Source: Psychrobacter sp. ANT_WB68 (lineage in GTDB: Bacteria; Pseudomonadota; Gammaproteobacteria; Pseudomonadales; Moraxellaceae). From it: a DNA stretch of 64,000 nucleotides. How positions within the stretch are numbered: position 1 is the first letter of the stretch; each line of letters opens with the position of its first letter. This document shows, piece by piece, positions 45,734-56,820 of this stretch. The notes beneath the pieces were generated by a model. It searched no databases. It was not told the DNA's origin and was given only the letters and a program-made list of their open reading frames with translations. Position numbers and translations under genes: made by a program. The stretch lies in NCBI RefSeq assembly GCF_008369115.1, contig NZ_VOAZ01000001.1:620001-684000 (forward strand). Reading direction: 5' to 3'.

Positions 45734-46702
45734 TTATTGAACTTTAGCACGTATAATAACCGTTTGCGGGGCATTGGCAGGAAGGTCAACTAAGTTCCAT
45801 TTAAGTCCAGAATAGTTTTCCGTAACGACTACAGTATTACCAACTTGTTGGATAGTCTGATAACTGTCGCCGCCAGTAGTCGCAAGCGTTGGCAGTGGAC
45901 TGTTTAATGATACCAGTTGCACGCCGTTTGGTAGTGACACCATCGCATTGATATCAGTGACAGGCTGCGCGGTGGTATTGGTATAAGTGGTATGATATTC
46001 GATGACGTCACCAGGAGCAATATGATTGGCTGGTACTGCCATCTCACGACCATCTTTATTTTTTAATATTTTCATGACTTTGGTTTGTGCATTGACCACG
46101 CCTGGGGTACTAAAGGTTGGAGTCAGTTGCAGAGCGTCTAAAGAGGTAGATACGATTTGCGTCGTTGCAGGTTGGTTAGTCACGACGGTTGTCGTTGGCG
46201 CATTGATGACTGGCAATTGCGTAGCTGTCGTCACAGGCAAGACTTCTGTCACGCTAGTCGTGGGCACTGCTATGACATCAACTCTGCTTGTTTGATTGGT
46301 CATCTGGTTGGTCACAGGCACGCTAGTAACCGTGGCGCTACCTTGCGTGACGACCGTACTGCTAACACCATTGCTAGCAATTTGGCGAACCGTATAACGC
46401 GGTACATTGGTCACCTGAGTCACAGCAAACGGCATACCATCTTGCATACCAATGCTGTTAGGTGTAGCAGTGATAACAGCAGTTTTACCGTCAGAATACT
46501 GCTCGACCACAGCTGTGCTACCGCCAGCAGCTGGTAAAACGGTCACTTCAGTGGCGGCATGGGCTGCAGATACCGTCAGTAAGGTTCCTGCTAAAACCGT
46601 TGAAATGGCAGTGGTTATTGCGCTTTTTTTAACGAGGCTTTGTTGAATCAGCGCTTTCTTATTCATATTCATTAACGCTGGCATGTTGATAGGCATGGTC
46701 AT
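45734..46702 (-). CDS. Secreted Thr/Val-rich protein with a DUF11-like C-terminal domain
   Basis: A 322-residue protein with a long Sec signal (Lys-rich start, hydrophobic AITTAISTVLAGTLLTVSAAHA, likely cleavage after Ala-His-Ala near residue 49). The next 150 residues are rich in Thr, Val, Ala and Pro with repeated TxVTxVPVT-like strings. The C-terminal 110 residues (NHIAPGDVIEYHTTYTNTTAQPVTDINAMVSLPNGVQLV...) resemble DUF11-type beta-sandwich modules of surface proteins. I chose the ATG at 46702 with AAAGGAA upstream over an ORF start at 46759. No anchor motif is seen. Role unknown; an envelope or surface protein is likely. Confidence 0.78.
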   Translation of the reverse strand: MTMPINMPALMNMNKKALIQQSLVKKSAITTAISTVLAGTLLTVSAAHAATEVTVLPAAGGSTAVVEQYSDGKTAVITATPNSIGMQDGMPFAVTQVTNVPRYTVRQIASNGVSSTVVTQGSATVTSVPVTNQMTNQTSRVDVIAVPTTSVTEVLPVTTATQLPVINAPTTTVVTNQPATTQIVSTSLDALQLTPTFSTPGVVNAQTKVMKILKNKDGREMAVPANHIAPGDVIEYHTTYTNTTAQPVTDINAMVSLPNGVQLVSLNSPLPTLATTGGDSYQTIQQVGNTVVVTENYSGLKWNLVDLPANAPQTVIIRAKVQ

Positions 46703-47178
46703 ACTAGATTCCTTTAAAGTAATAGTAAATAAAGCCGCTAATGTAGTAGCAGAAAACAAAGCTTAAAAAAGGCTTAAATAAATAAACCTAAGATAAGAAA
46801 AACCCCCGTCAAATGAGCATGTAAATAATGTCAAATAACGAGGGTAAAAGTACGAATAATAGCCAACGTTCGCTCTCTCTCCATCATTATTTCGGTCAGT
46901 TGCTAGCACTCATAATGAAGCATTTATCATCAAGTGCTTATAATTAAGTACAGGGCTCAGCAATCTATACCCAAACAATTATGCGCTAAAACAAACTGAC
47001 TAGAAAAGCAGCGTTGTGTAACGGCTGCTCTACAGGTAATGGGGATATGTACTATTTTCTACATTTAGTGGCTATGCTAACGCCATGCTTATTTGCGATA
47101 AAAAGCAATGGTTATCAAAAGCTTTCTACTTATAAAACTATCAAAACACCAAGCAAAATATTTGTAAAGTGGGTGAGA
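46703..47178. other. Intergenic region between greA and the secreted protein gene
   Basis: About 475 bases, minus-strand context on both sides, with no supported gene. It contains the hairpin at 46800-46847. The stretch 46848-47178 shows no other clear structure. Confidence 0.5.
46800..46847 (-). terminator. Terminator-like hairpin in the leader of the secreted protein gene
   Basis: On the minus strand ACCCTCGT pairs with ACGGGGGT (one U-G) around about 28 bases, followed by TTTTTC. It lies 330 bases after greA and 98 bases before the secreted protein start, so it may end the greA transcript or act as an attenuator. Confidence 0.55.
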
Positions 47179-47655
47179 TTAATCGTAAATCACTTTCATA
47201 ATTTCGTATTCAACCACACCTTTTGGCGTTTCAATACGCGCTTCGTCGCCTTCAGATTTGCCAATCAAGCCACGAGCGATCGGTGAGTTAACGGAGATTT
47301 TACCGGCTTTAAAATCAGCTTCGTCATCACCAACGATTTTGTATTGTTTTTCTTCTTCGGTGTCCATGTTTTCAATAACGACGGTCACACCGAATACCAC
47401 ACGACCTTCTTTAGGTAATGTCGCAGGGTCAATCACTTGCGCGCCGCCAAGTTTGGCTTCGATATCACGGATACGCGCTTCACAAAAACCTTGTTGTTCG
47501 CGAGCGGCATGATACTCAGCGTTTTCTTTTAAATCGCCGTGTTCACGGGCTTCAGCGATAGAAGCGGTGATACGTGGACGGTCGACACTTTTTAACTGTT
47601 TTAATTCGGCTTCTAGAGCCGCATGTCCTTGCGGAGTCATGGGATAACGTTGCAT
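47179..47655 (-). CDS. greA: Transcription elongation factor GreA
   Basis: A 158-residue Gre factor that rescues backtracked RNA polymerase by stimulating transcript cleavage. The N-terminal coiled coil starts [29 protein letters not shown] and carries the tip acidic pair in ARDxGD-like [23 protein letters not shown] (about 36-58). The C-terminal FKBP-like domain runs [15 protein letters not shown] to [13 protein letters not shown]. Full length. It follows carB, with a terminator between; carA-carB-greA order is common in related gammaproteobacteria. AAGGAAAAA precedes the ATG. Confidence 0.97.
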   Translation of the reverse strand: MQRYPMTPQGHAALEAELKQLKSVDRPRITASIAEAREHGDLKENAEYHAAREQQGFCEARIRDIEAKLGGAQVIDPATLPKEGRVVFGVTVVIENMDTEEEKQYKIVGDDEADFKAGKISVNSPIARGLIGKSEGDEARIETPKGVVEYEIMKVIYD

Positions 47656-48031
47656 GTTTTTTCCTTAAACCAATAAAACCACACCATCTCCTACTCCTAG
47701 TGAATAGTGAGATGGTGTCAGTGTTGTTGCAATGAGTATGAGATATAAAAAGAATGAGGTTTAGACTGCGTAACAACTAAACGCGCGCTTATCTGTGAGC
47801 ATCGATACACTGACAGATAATGCACATTAACCTTACGTAATAAAAAGCATAGTCGCAGTTTAGCCACTATGCTTTTTAGGTCTGTCTTTTTAAAACTTTA
47901 TTTTTTTAAAGTAATACGTTTTTTAAAGCACTACTGTTATATGAAAATCGATAACACGTTTTGCATCAGCTTTTAAACAAGCGGTGCAATTATGCTTAAT
48001 CTACTGAAATTATGCTGCTAAGTCAATAGAG
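47656..48031. other. Spacer between carB and greA
   Basis: 375 bases with the terminator at 47843-47878 and AT-rich sequence on both sides. No gene is supported. greA must have its own promoter here, but I could not identify it with confidence. Confidence 0.5.
47843..47878. terminator. Terminator after carB
   Basis: AAAAAGCATAGT pairs with ACTATGCTTTTT around a 12-base loop with T-runs both ways, about 155 bases after the carB stop. Confidence 0.88.
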
Positions 48032-51000
48032 CTAAGCAATAGTCTTTGCTTGTTCATGCAAATCTTGTAGCTTATACACATCAAATGGTAAGTCAATGGC
48101 ATAAGATTTACAAACCGCATCTGCCGCCCCTAGGGTCGTCACATAAAACACTTTACCTTGTAGGGCACTACGGCGGATAGAGAATGAATCCTCTTGTGCC
48201 TGTTTGCCCTCAGTGGTATTGATAATAAGGTCGATTTTACCATTTTTCAAGGCATCGACGATATGCGGACGACCTTCAGTGACCTTATTGATTTGTTTGC
48301 ACTCAATACCATTGTCTGCCAATACTTTTTGCGTACCAGCAGTCGCAACGATATCAAAGCCAAAGTCGATTAGCTGACGGGCGATAGGGGCAACTTGTTC
48401 TTTATCGCTATCACGTACAGAGATAAAGACGGTTTTGGTTTCGCCCTCAGTTGGCAGACCTGGCAAGCGCTCATTACTACCGATAACTGCTTTGTAGAAT
48501 GCTTCGCCAAAGGTTTTACCAACGCCCATGACTTCACCGGTTGATTTCATCTCAGGGCTCAAGATTGGATCAACACCAGGGAATTTAGCAAATGGGAATA
48601 CCGCTTCTTTGACGGCAAAAAATGACGGTACAATTTCTGTGGTAAAGCCTTGGTCTTTCAATGACGTGCCAGCCATACAGCGAGCTGCGATTTGCGCTAA
48701 AGAAGTACCAATACATTTAGAAACAAACGGCACGGTACGCGCAGCACGTGGGTTAACTTCTAAAATATAAACCGTTTCACCTTTTACCGCAAACTGGACG
48801 TTCATCAGACCGATAACGCCAAGCTCTTTTGCCATCGCAACCGTTTGCGCGCGCATCACATTACACAGCTCATCAGATAATGAGTAAGGCGGCAGTGAAC
48901 AGGCTGAGTCACCAGAGTGTACGCCCGCTTGTTCGATATGCTGCATGATACCGCCAATCACGACGTCTGTACCGTCGCTAACACAGTCAACATCGACTTC
49001 AATGGCATCATCTAAGAAGCGATCGAGCAATACTGGCGCTTCGTTTGAGGCTTGTACGGCAGTACGTAGGTAATGTCTGAGCTCATCTTCGTTATAGACA
49101 ATCTCCATCGCGCGACCACCAAGTACGTAAGATGGGCGTACTACTAATGGATAACCAACGTCTTTTGCTTTGACCAAACCATCTTCTAAGCTGGTCGCTA
49201 AAGCATTGGTTGGTTGAATAAGATTCAATTGCTGAATCATATGTTGGAAGCGTTCGCGATCTTCAGCGCGGTCAATCGCATCAGGACTGGTACCAATGAT
49301 TTTGACGCCAGCAGCTTCAAGGGCGCGGGCCAGTTTCAATGGTGTTTGACCACCGAACTGTACAATCACACCATCAGGGTTTTCGATACGGACAATCTCT
49401 AATACATCTTCAAGCGTAATTGGCTCAAAGTAGAGGCGGTCAGATGTATCATAATCGGTCGAAACCGTTTCAGGGTTACAGTTGACCATGATGGTCTCAT
49501 AGCCATCTTCACGCATGGCAAGTGCGGCGTGGACACAGCAATAGTCAAACTCGATACCTTGGCCGATACGGTTAGGACCGCCGCCGATAACCATAATTTT
49601 CTTATTATCAGTCGGATTGGCTTCACATTCACTGTCGTACGTGGAGTACATATAAGCAGTGCTGGTGGCAAATTCTGCGGCACAGGTATCGACACGCTTA
49701 TATACTGGATAAACGTTTAAATCCCAACGTTTGGTGCGTAGCTGCTTTTGTGACACGCCAAGCAGTTTCGCCAAACGCAAATCTGATAAGCCTTTACGCT
49801 TAAAGCCGCGTAAGTTCTTTTCAGTTAAACCACCAAAACCTAAGGCTTTAACTTGCGCTTCGGTTTTGATGATATCTTCAATTTGTACCAAAAACCATGG
49901 GTCGATTTTGGTTAAGTTAAACACTTCATCGACGCTCATGCCAATGCGGAAAGCATCTGCAATATAATAAATGCGTTCAGGCGTTGGAATAGTTAAGCGA
50001 TTATTAATTTCGCTACGTGCCTTTTCAATGCTCAATTTTGATAAGTCAATTTGCTCATCAAAACCATCATTGCCGGTTTCCATGCCGCGCAGCGCTTTTT
50101 GCATCGATTCTTGAAAGTTACGACCAATCGCCATCACTTCACCAACCGATTTCATCTGCGTCGATAGCACGTTATCCGCTTGTGGAAATTTTTCAAAGTT
50201 AAAACGTGGAATCTTGGTCACGACATAATCAAGCGCAGGCTCAAAGCTCGCTGGCGTTTTGCCACCTGTAATGTCATTTTGCAATTCATCAAGCGTGTAA
50301 CCAATCGCTAGTTTGGCAGCGATTTTAGCAATCGGGAAGCCAGTGGCTTTTGATGCCAATGCTGATGAGCGTGAAACGCGTGGGTTCATCTCGATGACGA
50401 CCATGCGACCAGTATCAGGATTGATACCGAACTGGACGTTTGAGCCGCCCGTTTCAACACCAATCTCACGCAGTACGGCCAATGAAGCATTACGCATGAT
50501 TTGGTATTCTTTATCGGTCAGTGTTTGTGCTGGTGCAACCGTGATTGAGTCGCCAGTATGCACGCCCATTGGGTCAAAGTTCTCAATCGCACAGATGATG
50601 ATGCAGTTGTCGTTTTTATCGCGAACCACTTCCATCTCATATTCTTTCCAACCGATTAATGACTCATCGATAAGCAATTGATGGTTCGGCGATAAGTCAA
50701 AACCGCGCTCACAAATTTCGATAAATTCATCACGGTTGTATGCGATACCGCCGCCTGAGCCGCCCATTGTAAATGATGGACGAATGATACATGGATAGCC
50801 CATTTTTTCTTGAGTCGAAAAGGCTTCTTCCATAGTCTCCGCCGTTTCAGCGCGTGGGCATTCAAGGCCAATACGCTTCATGGCTTTATCAAATAAGTTG
50901 CGATCTTCTGCCATCTCGATTGAGTCTTTGGTTGCACCAATCAGCTCGCAGTTGTATTTGGTCAATACACCATGCTTATCTAGCTCTAAGGCACAGTTTA

Positions 51001-51286
51001 GTGCGGTTTGTCCGCCCATGGTTGGCAAGATAGCGTCAGGACGTTCTTTAGCAATAATTTGCTCAACCGTTTGCCATGTAATTGGCTCGATATAAGTCGC
51101 ATCAGCCATAGCAGGGTCAGTCATGATGGTCGCAGGGTTTGAGTTGACCAATATGACGCGGTAGCCTTCTTCTTTTAGTGCTTTACACGCCTGCGCGCCT
51201 GAATAGTCAAACTCACACGCTTGACCGATGACGATAGGACCTGCGCCTATGATAAGAATACTTTTTATGTCGGTACGTTTTGGCAT
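48032..51286 (-). CDS. carB: Carbamoyl-phosphate synthase large subunit
   Basis: A 1084-residue large subunit that makes carbamoyl phosphate from bicarbonate, ammonia and two ATP for arginine and pyrimidine synthesis. It has the expected tandem architecture: first ATP-grasp half from [30 protein letters not shown], oligomerisation domain around 400-550, second half from [23 protein letters not shown], and the C-terminal allosteric MGS-like domain (about 940 on, [19 protein letters not shown]). The start is the ATG at 51286 after AAGGTAG; an in-frame ATG at 51337 adds 17 residues that do not look like the family. It follows carA by 145 bases. Confidence 0.97.
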   Translation of the reverse strand: MPKRTDIKSILIIGAGPIVIGQACEFDYSGAQACKALKEEGYRVILVNSNPATIMTDPAMADATYIEPITWQTVEQIIAKERPDAILPTMGGQTALNCALELDKHGVLTKYNCELIGATKDSIEMAEDRNLFDKAMKRIGLECPRAETAETMEEAFSTQEKMGYPCIIRPSFTMGGSGGGIAYNRDEFIEICERGFDLSPNHQLLIDESLIGWKEYEMEVVRDKNDNCIIICAIENFDPMGVHTGDSITVAPAQTLTDKEYQIMRNASLAVLREIGVETGGSNVQFGINPDTGRMVVIEMNPRVSRSSALASKATGFPIAKIAAKLAIGYTLDELQNDITGGKTPASFEPALDYVVTKIPRFNFEKFPQADNVLSTQMKSVGEVMAIGRNFQESMQKALRGMETGNDGFDEQIDLSKLSIEKARSEINNRLTIPTPERIYYIADAFRIGMSVDEVFNLTKIDPWFLVQIEDIIKTEAQVKALGFGGLTEKNLRGFKRKGLSDLRLAKLLGVSQKQLRTKRWDLNVYPVYKRVDTCAAEFATSTAYMYSTYDSECEANPTDNKKIMVIGGGPNRIGQGIEFDYCCVHAALAMREDGYETIMVNCNPETVSTDYDTSDRLYFEPITLEDVLEIVRIENPDGVIVQFGGQTPLKLARALEAAGVKIIGTSPDAIDRAEDRERFQHMIQQLNLIQPTNALATSLEDGLVKAKDVGYPLVVRPSYVLGGRAMEIVYNEDELRHYLRTAVQASNEAPVLLDRFLDDAIEVDVDCVSDGTDVVIGGIMQHIEQAGVHSGDSACSLPPYSLSDELCNVMRAQTVAMAKELGVIGLMNVQFAVKGETVYILEVNPRAARTVPFVSKCIGTSLAQIAARCMAGTSLKDQGFTTEIVPSFFAVKEAVFPFAKFPGVDPILSPEMKSTGEVMGVGKTFGEAFYKAVIGSNERLPGLPTEGETKTVFISVRDSDKEQVAPIARQLIDFGFDIVATAGTQKVLADNGIECKQINKVTEGRPHIVDALKNGKIDLIINTTEGKQAQEDSFSIRRSALQGKVFYVTTLGAADAVCKSYAIDLPFDVYKLQDLHEQAKTIA

Positions 51287-51431
51287 AGTTAAGGCTACCT
51301 TCGTTTGGGTGATATTTTGATTAATCTGTATTTTCAATAGAGCTTATCGTGTTTGGTCTGGAGTAGCTTGAAACACTGTCTGTGATTCAAGCTTTATGCT
51401 TATATGTTGCTTGTAGTTAATTAGCGATAAC

Positions 51432-52664
51432 TTAAGCTTTAGCGGCTGCCATCATCTCTGCAAACTTATCAAATAGTGGCGCGGCATCGTGCGGCCCAGG
51501 GCTGGCTTCTGGGTGACCTTGGAAGCTAAAGACTGGCTTATTGGTCAGCTCAATCCCTTGGTTGGTACCATCGAATAATGAGCGATGAGTAGGTTTGACG
51601 TTGGCAGGTAGTGTGTCTTCATCAACCGCGAAACCATGGTTTTGACTGGTAATCATAACGGTACCCGTGGCCAAATCTTGTACGGGATGGTTAGCACCAT
51701 GATGACCGGTTTTCATTTTGATGGTATTTGCACCGCTGGCAAGACCAATCAGCTGATGACCTAGGCAGATGCCAAAAGTTGGAATGTCAGTTTCTTCAAT
51801 GATATGACGTACCGCGTCGATAGCATAGTCACAAGCCGCAGGGTCGCCAGGGCCGTTTGATAAGAAAATTCCGTCTGGATTCATTGCTAATACATCTGCG
51901 ATAGGTGTTTGCGCTGGTACGACGGTTACATGGCAGCCGCGGTCAACAAGCATACGTAGGATATTGGTTTTGCTACCGAAGTCATAGGCGACCACGTTAT
52001 ATTTTGCTTCGACATGCGTACCCAAATGCTTAAAGAAGCCACCCGTACCGCTATCATGGCTACCTGGTACATCGCGGTTAAGCAGCGTATCTGATAAATC
52101 CCAGCTACCGGCTGTCCACTCAAACGTCGTCGGTGTACAGCATTCTTTTGCCAAGTCCATCCCTTCGATACCAGCAAATTCTTGCGCCAATTTAATTGCT
52201 TGCTGCTCGTCATCATGGCTGATAGTCTCGCCATTAGAAGCGGTCATGATACAGCCGTTTTGAGCACCTTTATCACGTAGTAGGCGGGTCAATTGGCGGG
52301 TATCAATATCAGCAATAGCGACCGTATCATGGCTCTGTAGATAATCACTCAATGATTGAGAGTTGCGGAAGTTTGAAGTGACCATCGTTGCATCGCGGAT
52401 AATAAGACCGTCAGCCCACACTTGATGACCGTTACCAGACTCGACATCTTCAGCGTTGGTACCAGTATTGCCAATGTGCGGATAAGTAAGCGTGACCAGC
52501 TGACGCGCATAACTTGGGTCAGTTAGGATTTCTTGGTACCCTGTCATGGCCGTATTAAATACCACCTCACCGACACGATGACCGAGACTACCGATGCTCA
52601 AACCGCGAAAAATCGTACCGTCTGCTAGTGCCAAAATTGCTTGTATTTCTGTCGATGAATTCAA
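51432..52664 (-). CDS. carA: Carbamoyl-phosphate synthase small subunit
   Basis: A 410-residue glutaminase subunit supplying ammonia to CarB. The class I amidotransferase Cys is in [17 protein letters not shown] and the His/Glu pair in [15 protein letters not shown]. The N-terminal domain has [39 protein letters not shown], which is diagnostic for CarA. A Ser/Asp/Gly-containing insert (about 205-215) precedes the amidotransferase part. The start codon is TTG, decided by a GGAGG site eight bases upstream. carB follows on the same strand. Confidence 0.97.
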   Translation of the reverse strand: MNSSTEIQAILALADGTIFRGLSIGSLGHRVGEVVFNTAMTGYQEILTDPSYARQLVTLTYPHIGNTGTNAEDVESGNGHQVWADGLIIRDATMVTSNFRNSQSLSDYLQSHDTVAIADIDTRQLTRLLRDKGAQNGCIMTASNGETISHDDEQQAIKLAQEFAGIEGMDLAKECCTPTTFEWTAGSWDLSDTLLNRDVPGSHDSGTGGFFKHLGTHVEAKYNVVAYDFGSKTNILRMLVDRGCHVTVVPAQTPIADVLAMNPDGIFLSNGPGDPAACDYAIDAVRHIIEETDIPTFGICLGHQLIGLASGANTIKMKTGHHGANHPVQDLATGTVMITSQNHGFAVDEDTLPANVKPTHRSLFDGTNQGIELTNKPVFSFQGHPEASPGPHDAAPLFDKFAEMMAAAKA

Positions 52665-53080
52665 GGGTTGCCTCCGCTATTATTGGTGAGTGCCATGATG
52701 TTTTATGGTAAAAGCCTTGCTCTAAACTGTGTTTTTATCTCTATCTAACTACTGCTAAATAAGGATAGTAAAGAGCCAGAGCCAAAATTTTTCCACAAAA
52801 AAGCGAGAAGACATTATTGATGGAAACTACAAAACCCACTAGATAGTGAATAGGTAACTTGCATCATGTCCGCTCGCTTAGGCACAGATTTTGCGCATTA
52901 TATACAATATACACGCAGATAGCCAGCCGATTTTCAGGTTGCAGTTGTGCCTTTAGTCATCCGCCGTTAATAGCACTGGATTTTCCCTTTTGGCTTTGCC
53001 ACAATGGACAGCAAGTCGAGATACCCAGTTTTCATTATTAACATATTTTATTGCAATTATGAATATAACAAGGAGCCGTT
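52665..53080. other. Divergent intergenic region, carA / gamma carbonic anhydrase
   Basis: 416 bases that must hold the car promoter and the carbonic anhydrase promoter. I see no gene and no clear PyrR-, ArgR- or attenuator-type structure; the AT-rich stretch 52720-52810 is the likely car promoter area, but no -35/-10 pair stands out. Confidence 0.45.
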
Positions 53081-53617
53081 ATGATTTATCAGTATTTAGA
53101 CAAAGCGCCAGAGTTTGCTGTACCTTTTAATGGCTGGGTTGCGGACACAGCACGAGTGATAGGCGATGTCTACCTCGGTCATCAAGCCAGTGTGTGGTTT
53201 GGTGCGGTGATTCGAGGCGATAATGAGCGCATTCATATCGGTGATTATAGTAACGTTCAGGAAAATAGCGTCATTCATACTGATGCAGGGATTGAAGTCA
53301 AAATCGGCAACTATGTCACGATTGGACATTTAGCGATGCTGCATGGCTGTGAAGTCGGTGATAATAGCTTGATTGGTATTGGCGCGGTGGTATTGAACAA
53401 TGCCAAAATTGGTAAAAACTGTATCATTGGTGCCAAAGCATTGGTCACCGAAGGTAAAGAGATTCCTGATAATTCGCTCGTCATGGGCGCACCTGCGAAA
53501 GTTGTTAAGACACTAACAGATGAGCAGGCAGCGATGCTGAAGTTATCAGCAATGCACTATGCGGAGCGTTGTCAAAAATTTAAAACTGGCTTAAAGGAAA
53601 TAGCCATGCCAGATTAG
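53081..53617 (+). CDS. Gamma carbonic anhydrase family protein
   Basis: A 178-residue left-handed beta-helix protein with hexapeptide repeats ([41 protein letters not shown]...). The zinc-ligand histidines of the gamma class are in [10 protein letters not shown] and GHLAMLHGC. Such YrdA/CaiE-like proteins bind zinc and may hydrate CO2, though many show little activity. It is divergent from carA, which uses bicarbonate; a functional link is tempting but inferred. The start has AAGGAG seven bases upstream. Confidence 0.93.
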   Translation: MIYQYLDKAPEFAVPFNGWVADTARVIGDVYLGHQASVWFGAVIRGDNERIHIGDYSNVQENSVIHTDAGIEVKIGNYVTIGHLAMLHGCEVGDNSLIGIGAVVLNNAKIGKNCIIGAKALVTEGKEIPDNSLVMGAPAKVVKTLTDEQAAMLKLSAMHYAERCQKFKTGLKEIAMPD

Positions 53618-53649
53618 TTGAGTCATAAGTAAGCAGGATTTTATAACAA

Positions 53650-53684
53650 AAAAGAGGATGATCTTATAGTAACCAATCCTCTTT
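53650..53684 (-). terminator. Terminator for the minus-strand membrane protein gene
   Basis: AAAGAGGAT pairs with ATCCTCTTT around a 16-base loop. The T-run is on the minus-strand exit (CCTCTTTTTTG), about 60 bases after the stop at 53745. Confidence 0.75.
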
Positions 53685-53744
53685 ATGGATGTTATGTCAT
53701 TTATATTGTTGTTTGCATTATGATGCTTTTTATACAAATGATGG

Positions 53745-54191
53745 TCATGCCATAAGCATCATGACAAGCCAAATGATGGCAAAAATAATAATACCAATAA
53801 TCAGTCCGCGAAAGATATCATGGCGTATAGAGTAGTCACTAAGGTAATTATTACTACCAGTGTCGTCGATATTTAAGGCATTAATGCTTTCAGCACCGGC
53901 GCTTTTACCAACGATAAAGCCCGTTAACGCCCCCAAAACTAGCATAAACGGGGTAAATAGCCAGAATATCTCGCCATTACCTATGCCAGCTATTGAGCGA
54001 ATAACAACAATCGAAAGGTCAATAAGTAAGCCGCCAACGCCATACATCAGACCATTTAAGAGCGCATAAAGCAGACGTTCTAAAGGTGATTGATAGCTTT
54101 TGCCTAATTGCCGTCGCCTGATTTCTCTGATGGAGCGGGCAGGACGGCGTGGTTGATTAGGCAAAGCAGTTTTATCATCAGGCGCTTTCAT
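53745..54191 (-). CDS. Small membrane protein of unknown function
   Basis: A 148-residue protein with a basic cytoplasmic N terminus (RRPARSIREIRRRQLGKSY), then about four hydrophobic stretches: LYALLNGLMYGVGGLLIDLSIVVI, IFWLFTPFMLVLGALTGFIVG, and a C-terminal GLIIGIIIFAIIWLVMMLMA. A hydrophilic loop of about 25 residues precedes the last helix. I do not recognise the family. It is divergent from the HAD phosphatase gene and converges on the carbonic anhydrase gene. Confidence 0.75.
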   Translation of the reverse strand: MKAPDDKTALPNQPRRPARSIREIRRRQLGKSYQSPLERLLYALLNGLMYGVGGLLIDLSIVVIRSIAGIGNGEIFWLFTPFMLVLGALTGFIVGKSAGAESINALNIDDTGSNNYLSDYSIRHDIFRGLIIGIIIFAIIWLVMMLMA

Positions 54192-54428
54192 AAAGCTCTC
54201 TATGGTTATTATTCAGCAGGCTAAAGATAAGCTAAAGAGATATTAAAGTAAACAAGGTAACATAATTTTGTTTGGTGAACAGTAGAGTGCTAAAAAAATC
54301 AGTAAGCAGGTTTTATTATTATACCTAACGCTATTTTGAACGTACCTCCTTTATATTGAACTCACTATATTAATCATTAATAATATTAAAAACGATTTCC
54401 TTTAATAAAGAAACTATAAGGCTCCATT

Positions 54429-55139
54429 ATGCAGGCAACACAAGCAATGCACTCTCCAAAAGAGCTGGCACTCTTTGATTTAGACCATACGTTACTCGAT
54501 GTCGATAGCGATTATCTGTGGGGCGAGTATATCGTTAAGCATGATCTCGTCGATGAAGCTGAATATCGCACCGCCAATCAGAAATTTTATCAAGACTATA
54601 TAGAAGGTACGCTTGATGCGACAGAGTACAATGAGTTTGTCGCGCAATTCTTAAGCAGTCTACCGATGGATAGGTTGCATGAGCTGCGAGAAGATTATAT
54701 TAAAAGTGAAATCGAGCCGCACATTCGCCCAAAAGCGATGGAGGTACTGTGTCATCACGTTGAGAAGGGTCATGCAGTGGTGATTATTTCTGCGACCAAT
54801 AACTTTGTGGTGTCTGCCATTGCGAAGCGTTTTGGTATCGAAGATGCTAATGTTTTATCGACCCCTCTCGAGATAAGAAACGAGCGCTATACTGGCAAAC
54901 TAACGGATCAGCCAAACTTTAAGGAAGGTAAAATTTACCATCTAAATAAATGGCTGGATAAGCAGCAATCAGCGGGCGTTATCTTTGATAAAACCTATGC
55001 CTATTCAGATTCTAAAAATGATATTCCATTACTAGAATGGGCGGATGTGGCTATCTGTGTGTCGCCCGATGATGCGCTACATGCGCATGCGCTCGCACAT
55101 CGCTGGGCAGTTGAAGACTGGTCAATTCAGGCGGTTTGA
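54429..55139 (+). CDS. HAD-IB family phosphatase
   Basis: A 236-residue HAD hydrolase of subfamily IB (SerB-like). The nucleophile motif is LFDLDHTLLD with Asp17 and Asp19, motif II is VVIISATNN, and motif III/IV is in YAYSDSKNDIPLLEWADVAICVSPDDAL. The cap is the small helical type (DYLWGEYIVKHDLVDEAEY...). Such proteins dephosphorylate phosphoserine, glycerol phosphates or similar; this one could be a histidinol-phosphatase-like or general phosphatase. It lies about 105 bases before prfB on the same strand. Confidence 0.9.
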   Translation: MQATQAMHSPKELALFDLDHTLLDVDSDYLWGEYIVKHDLVDEAEYRTANQKFYQDYIEGTLDATEYNEFVAQFLSSLPMDRLHELREDYIKSEIEPHIRPKAMEVLCHHVEKGHAVVIISATNNFVVSAIAKRFGIEDANVLSTPLEIRNERYTGKLTDQPNFKEGKIYHLNKWLDKQQSAGVIFDKTYAYSDSKNDIPLLEWADVAICVSPDDALHAHALAHRWAVEDWSIQAV

Positions 55140-55245
55140 AGCGCTTAAAGGTAAAGGTAGTCATAATTAGCCAACTATTTATCATCAATCTCCTTTAAAA
55201 TAGCGCCGTATTCGTTAGATATTTATCGTAAAAACAGGAACCTTT

Positions 55246-56341
55246 ATGGAAATTAATCCTTACCAAGAACAAATCAAAGATTTATCTGAGCGTGGGCAGG
55301 ACCTTCGGAGGTATCTTTGACTTCGATGGCAAGCAAGAACGCTTAGAAGAAGTCAATTTGGAATTAGAAAATCCCGAGCTATGGAATGATCCAGAGCGTG
55401 CGACTAAGATTAATAAAGAAAAAAGCCAGCTTGATGGTGTCATCGACGTCGTCGTTTCGCTTGAGACTACTTTGGCAGATGCCACGGCGATGTTAGAGCT
55501 AGCAGTTGAGGAGGAAGATGAATCACTGCTGGCGGATGTACAAGCCGAACTAGACGATGCGGAGAAGCGCGTTGCTGATTTAGAGTTCCGCCGGATGTTT
55601 AGCGGTGAGATGGATCCAAATAATTGCTATTTGGACATCCAGTCAGGCAGTGGCGGTACAGAGGCACAAGATTGGGCAGAGATGCTGCTGCGTATGTATA
55701 CACGGTGGGCAGAAGCGCATGGCTTTAAAGTGGACGTTATCGAAGTGTCTGCTGGCGGTGTCGCTGGTATCAAATCGGCAACCATTGAAATTAAAGGCGA
55801 TTATGCCTTTGGTTGGTTACGGACTGAAATTGGCGTGCATCGCTTAGTCCGTAAGTCACCATTTGACAGTAATAACGGTCGTCATACCTCATTCGCCGCC
55901 GTTTTTGTATCGCCTGAGATTGATGATAATATTGAGATTGATATCAATCCAGCTGATTTGCGTATTGATACTTATCGTTCATCTGGCGCAGGTGGTCAGC
56001 ACGTTAACACCACCGATTCAGCGGTGCGTATTACTCACGAACCGACTGGCGTTGTGGTCACTTGTCAAAACGAGCGTAGCCAACATGGTAATAAAGCCAC
56101 AGCGATGAAGTTGCTGCGCGCCAAGCTTTACGAGCTTGAGATGCAAAAACGGATGGAATCCCAGCAAGCGGTTGAAGATGGTAAGTCTGATGTTGGTTGG
56201 GGCAGTCAAATTCGCTCTTACGTACTCGATGACTCACGTATTAAAGACTTGCGTACGGGCGTTGAAACCTTTAACACGGGTGCGGTGCTCGATGGTGACC
56301 TTGATCAATTTATCGAAGCGAGTCTTAAGGCTGGATTGTAA
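55246..56341 (+). CDS. prfB: Peptide chain release factor 2, with programmed +1 frameshift
   Basis: The coding sequence is 55246-55317 joined to 55319-56341, giving about 364 residues, the size of E. coli RF2. The first 24 codons from ATG 55246 end in TAT CTT followed by an in-frame TGA at 55318-55320 and then C. CTT-TGA-C preceded by the Shine-Dalgarno-like CGGAGG is the classic autoregulatory frameshift site: RF2 shortage leads to slippage into the +1 frame at GAC. The second part has the tRNA-mimic and catalytic motifs, with [20 protein letters not shown] carrying GGQ near residue 250. RF2 recognises UGA and UAA stops. A program calling ORFs would start it falsely at 55292. Confidence 0.97.
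55308..55321 (+). promoter_or_regulatory. prfB: prfB +1 frameshift signal
   Basis: CGGAGG acts as an internal Shine-Dalgarno, followed by TAT CTT TGA C. The spacing to the slippery CTT matches the E. coli prfB arrangement, with CGGAGG in place of AGGGGG. Confidence 0.95.
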
Positions 56342-56397
56342 AGCTAGGCCATAAAGAAATTTTTAAAATATCAACCAACAGTCAATTAAGGAAAATT

Positions 56398-56682
56398 ATG
56401 CCAAGCGTTAATAATTATTTTGATAATAAAGTGACTTCTATTGCCTTTCAAACCGCTACCAAGCCTGCCACTGTTGGGGTGATGGAGATTGGTGAATACG
56501 AATTTGGCACCAGCGAATTTGAAACGATGACAGTTGTTAGCGGTGCTTTGACGGTCAAGCTGCCAGATAGTGATGAATGGCAAACCTTCAATGCTGGTGA
56601 GCAATTTACTATTGAAGCCAATCAGAAATTTCAAGTAAAAGTAGCAGTGGAAACGGCTTATCTATGCACTTATGGTGCATAG
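56398..56682 (+). CDS. ppnP: Pyrimidine/purine nucleoside phosphorylase PpnP
   Basis: A 94-residue single-domain cupin formerly DUF1255. [53 protein letters not shown] is a close match to the family in pattern. The E. coli protein phosphorolyses several nucleosides. AAGGAAAAT precedes the ATG. It follows prfB by 56 bases and may be co-transcribed; a strong terminator follows. Confidence 0.93.
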   Translation: MPSVNNYFDNKVTSIAFQTATKPATVGVMEIGEYEFGTSEFETMTVVSGALTVKLPDSDEWQTFNAGEQFTIEANQKFQVKVAVETAYLCTYGA

Positions 56683-56713
56683 TTTTTTAGCTTAGATTAA
56701 TATGACTTATAAA

Positions 56714-56745
56714 CACGCCAAGTATTCAATACTTGGCGTTTTTTG
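56714..56745 (+). terminator. Terminator after ppnP
   Basis: ACGCCAAGTAT pairs perfectly with ATACTTGGCGT around TCA and is followed by six T. A textbook rho-independent terminator. Confidence 0.93.
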
Positions 56746-56820
56746 TTTTTACATTGACTAGGTTGTAAAAAAGCAGCTACCTATCTATCTATTTATTTAT
56801 CAAAAATTGCAAGCAATCAA

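Noticed and set aside
46157..46537. 126-residue ORF antisense to the secreted protein
   Set aside because: The opposite strand has a signal peptide, ribosome binding site and terminator; the Arg/His-rich antisense product looks like a shadow.
55246..55320. prfB as a pseudogene broken by TGA
   Set aside because: The TGA sits in the exact conserved context of the RF2 programmed frameshift, and the rest of the gene is intact.
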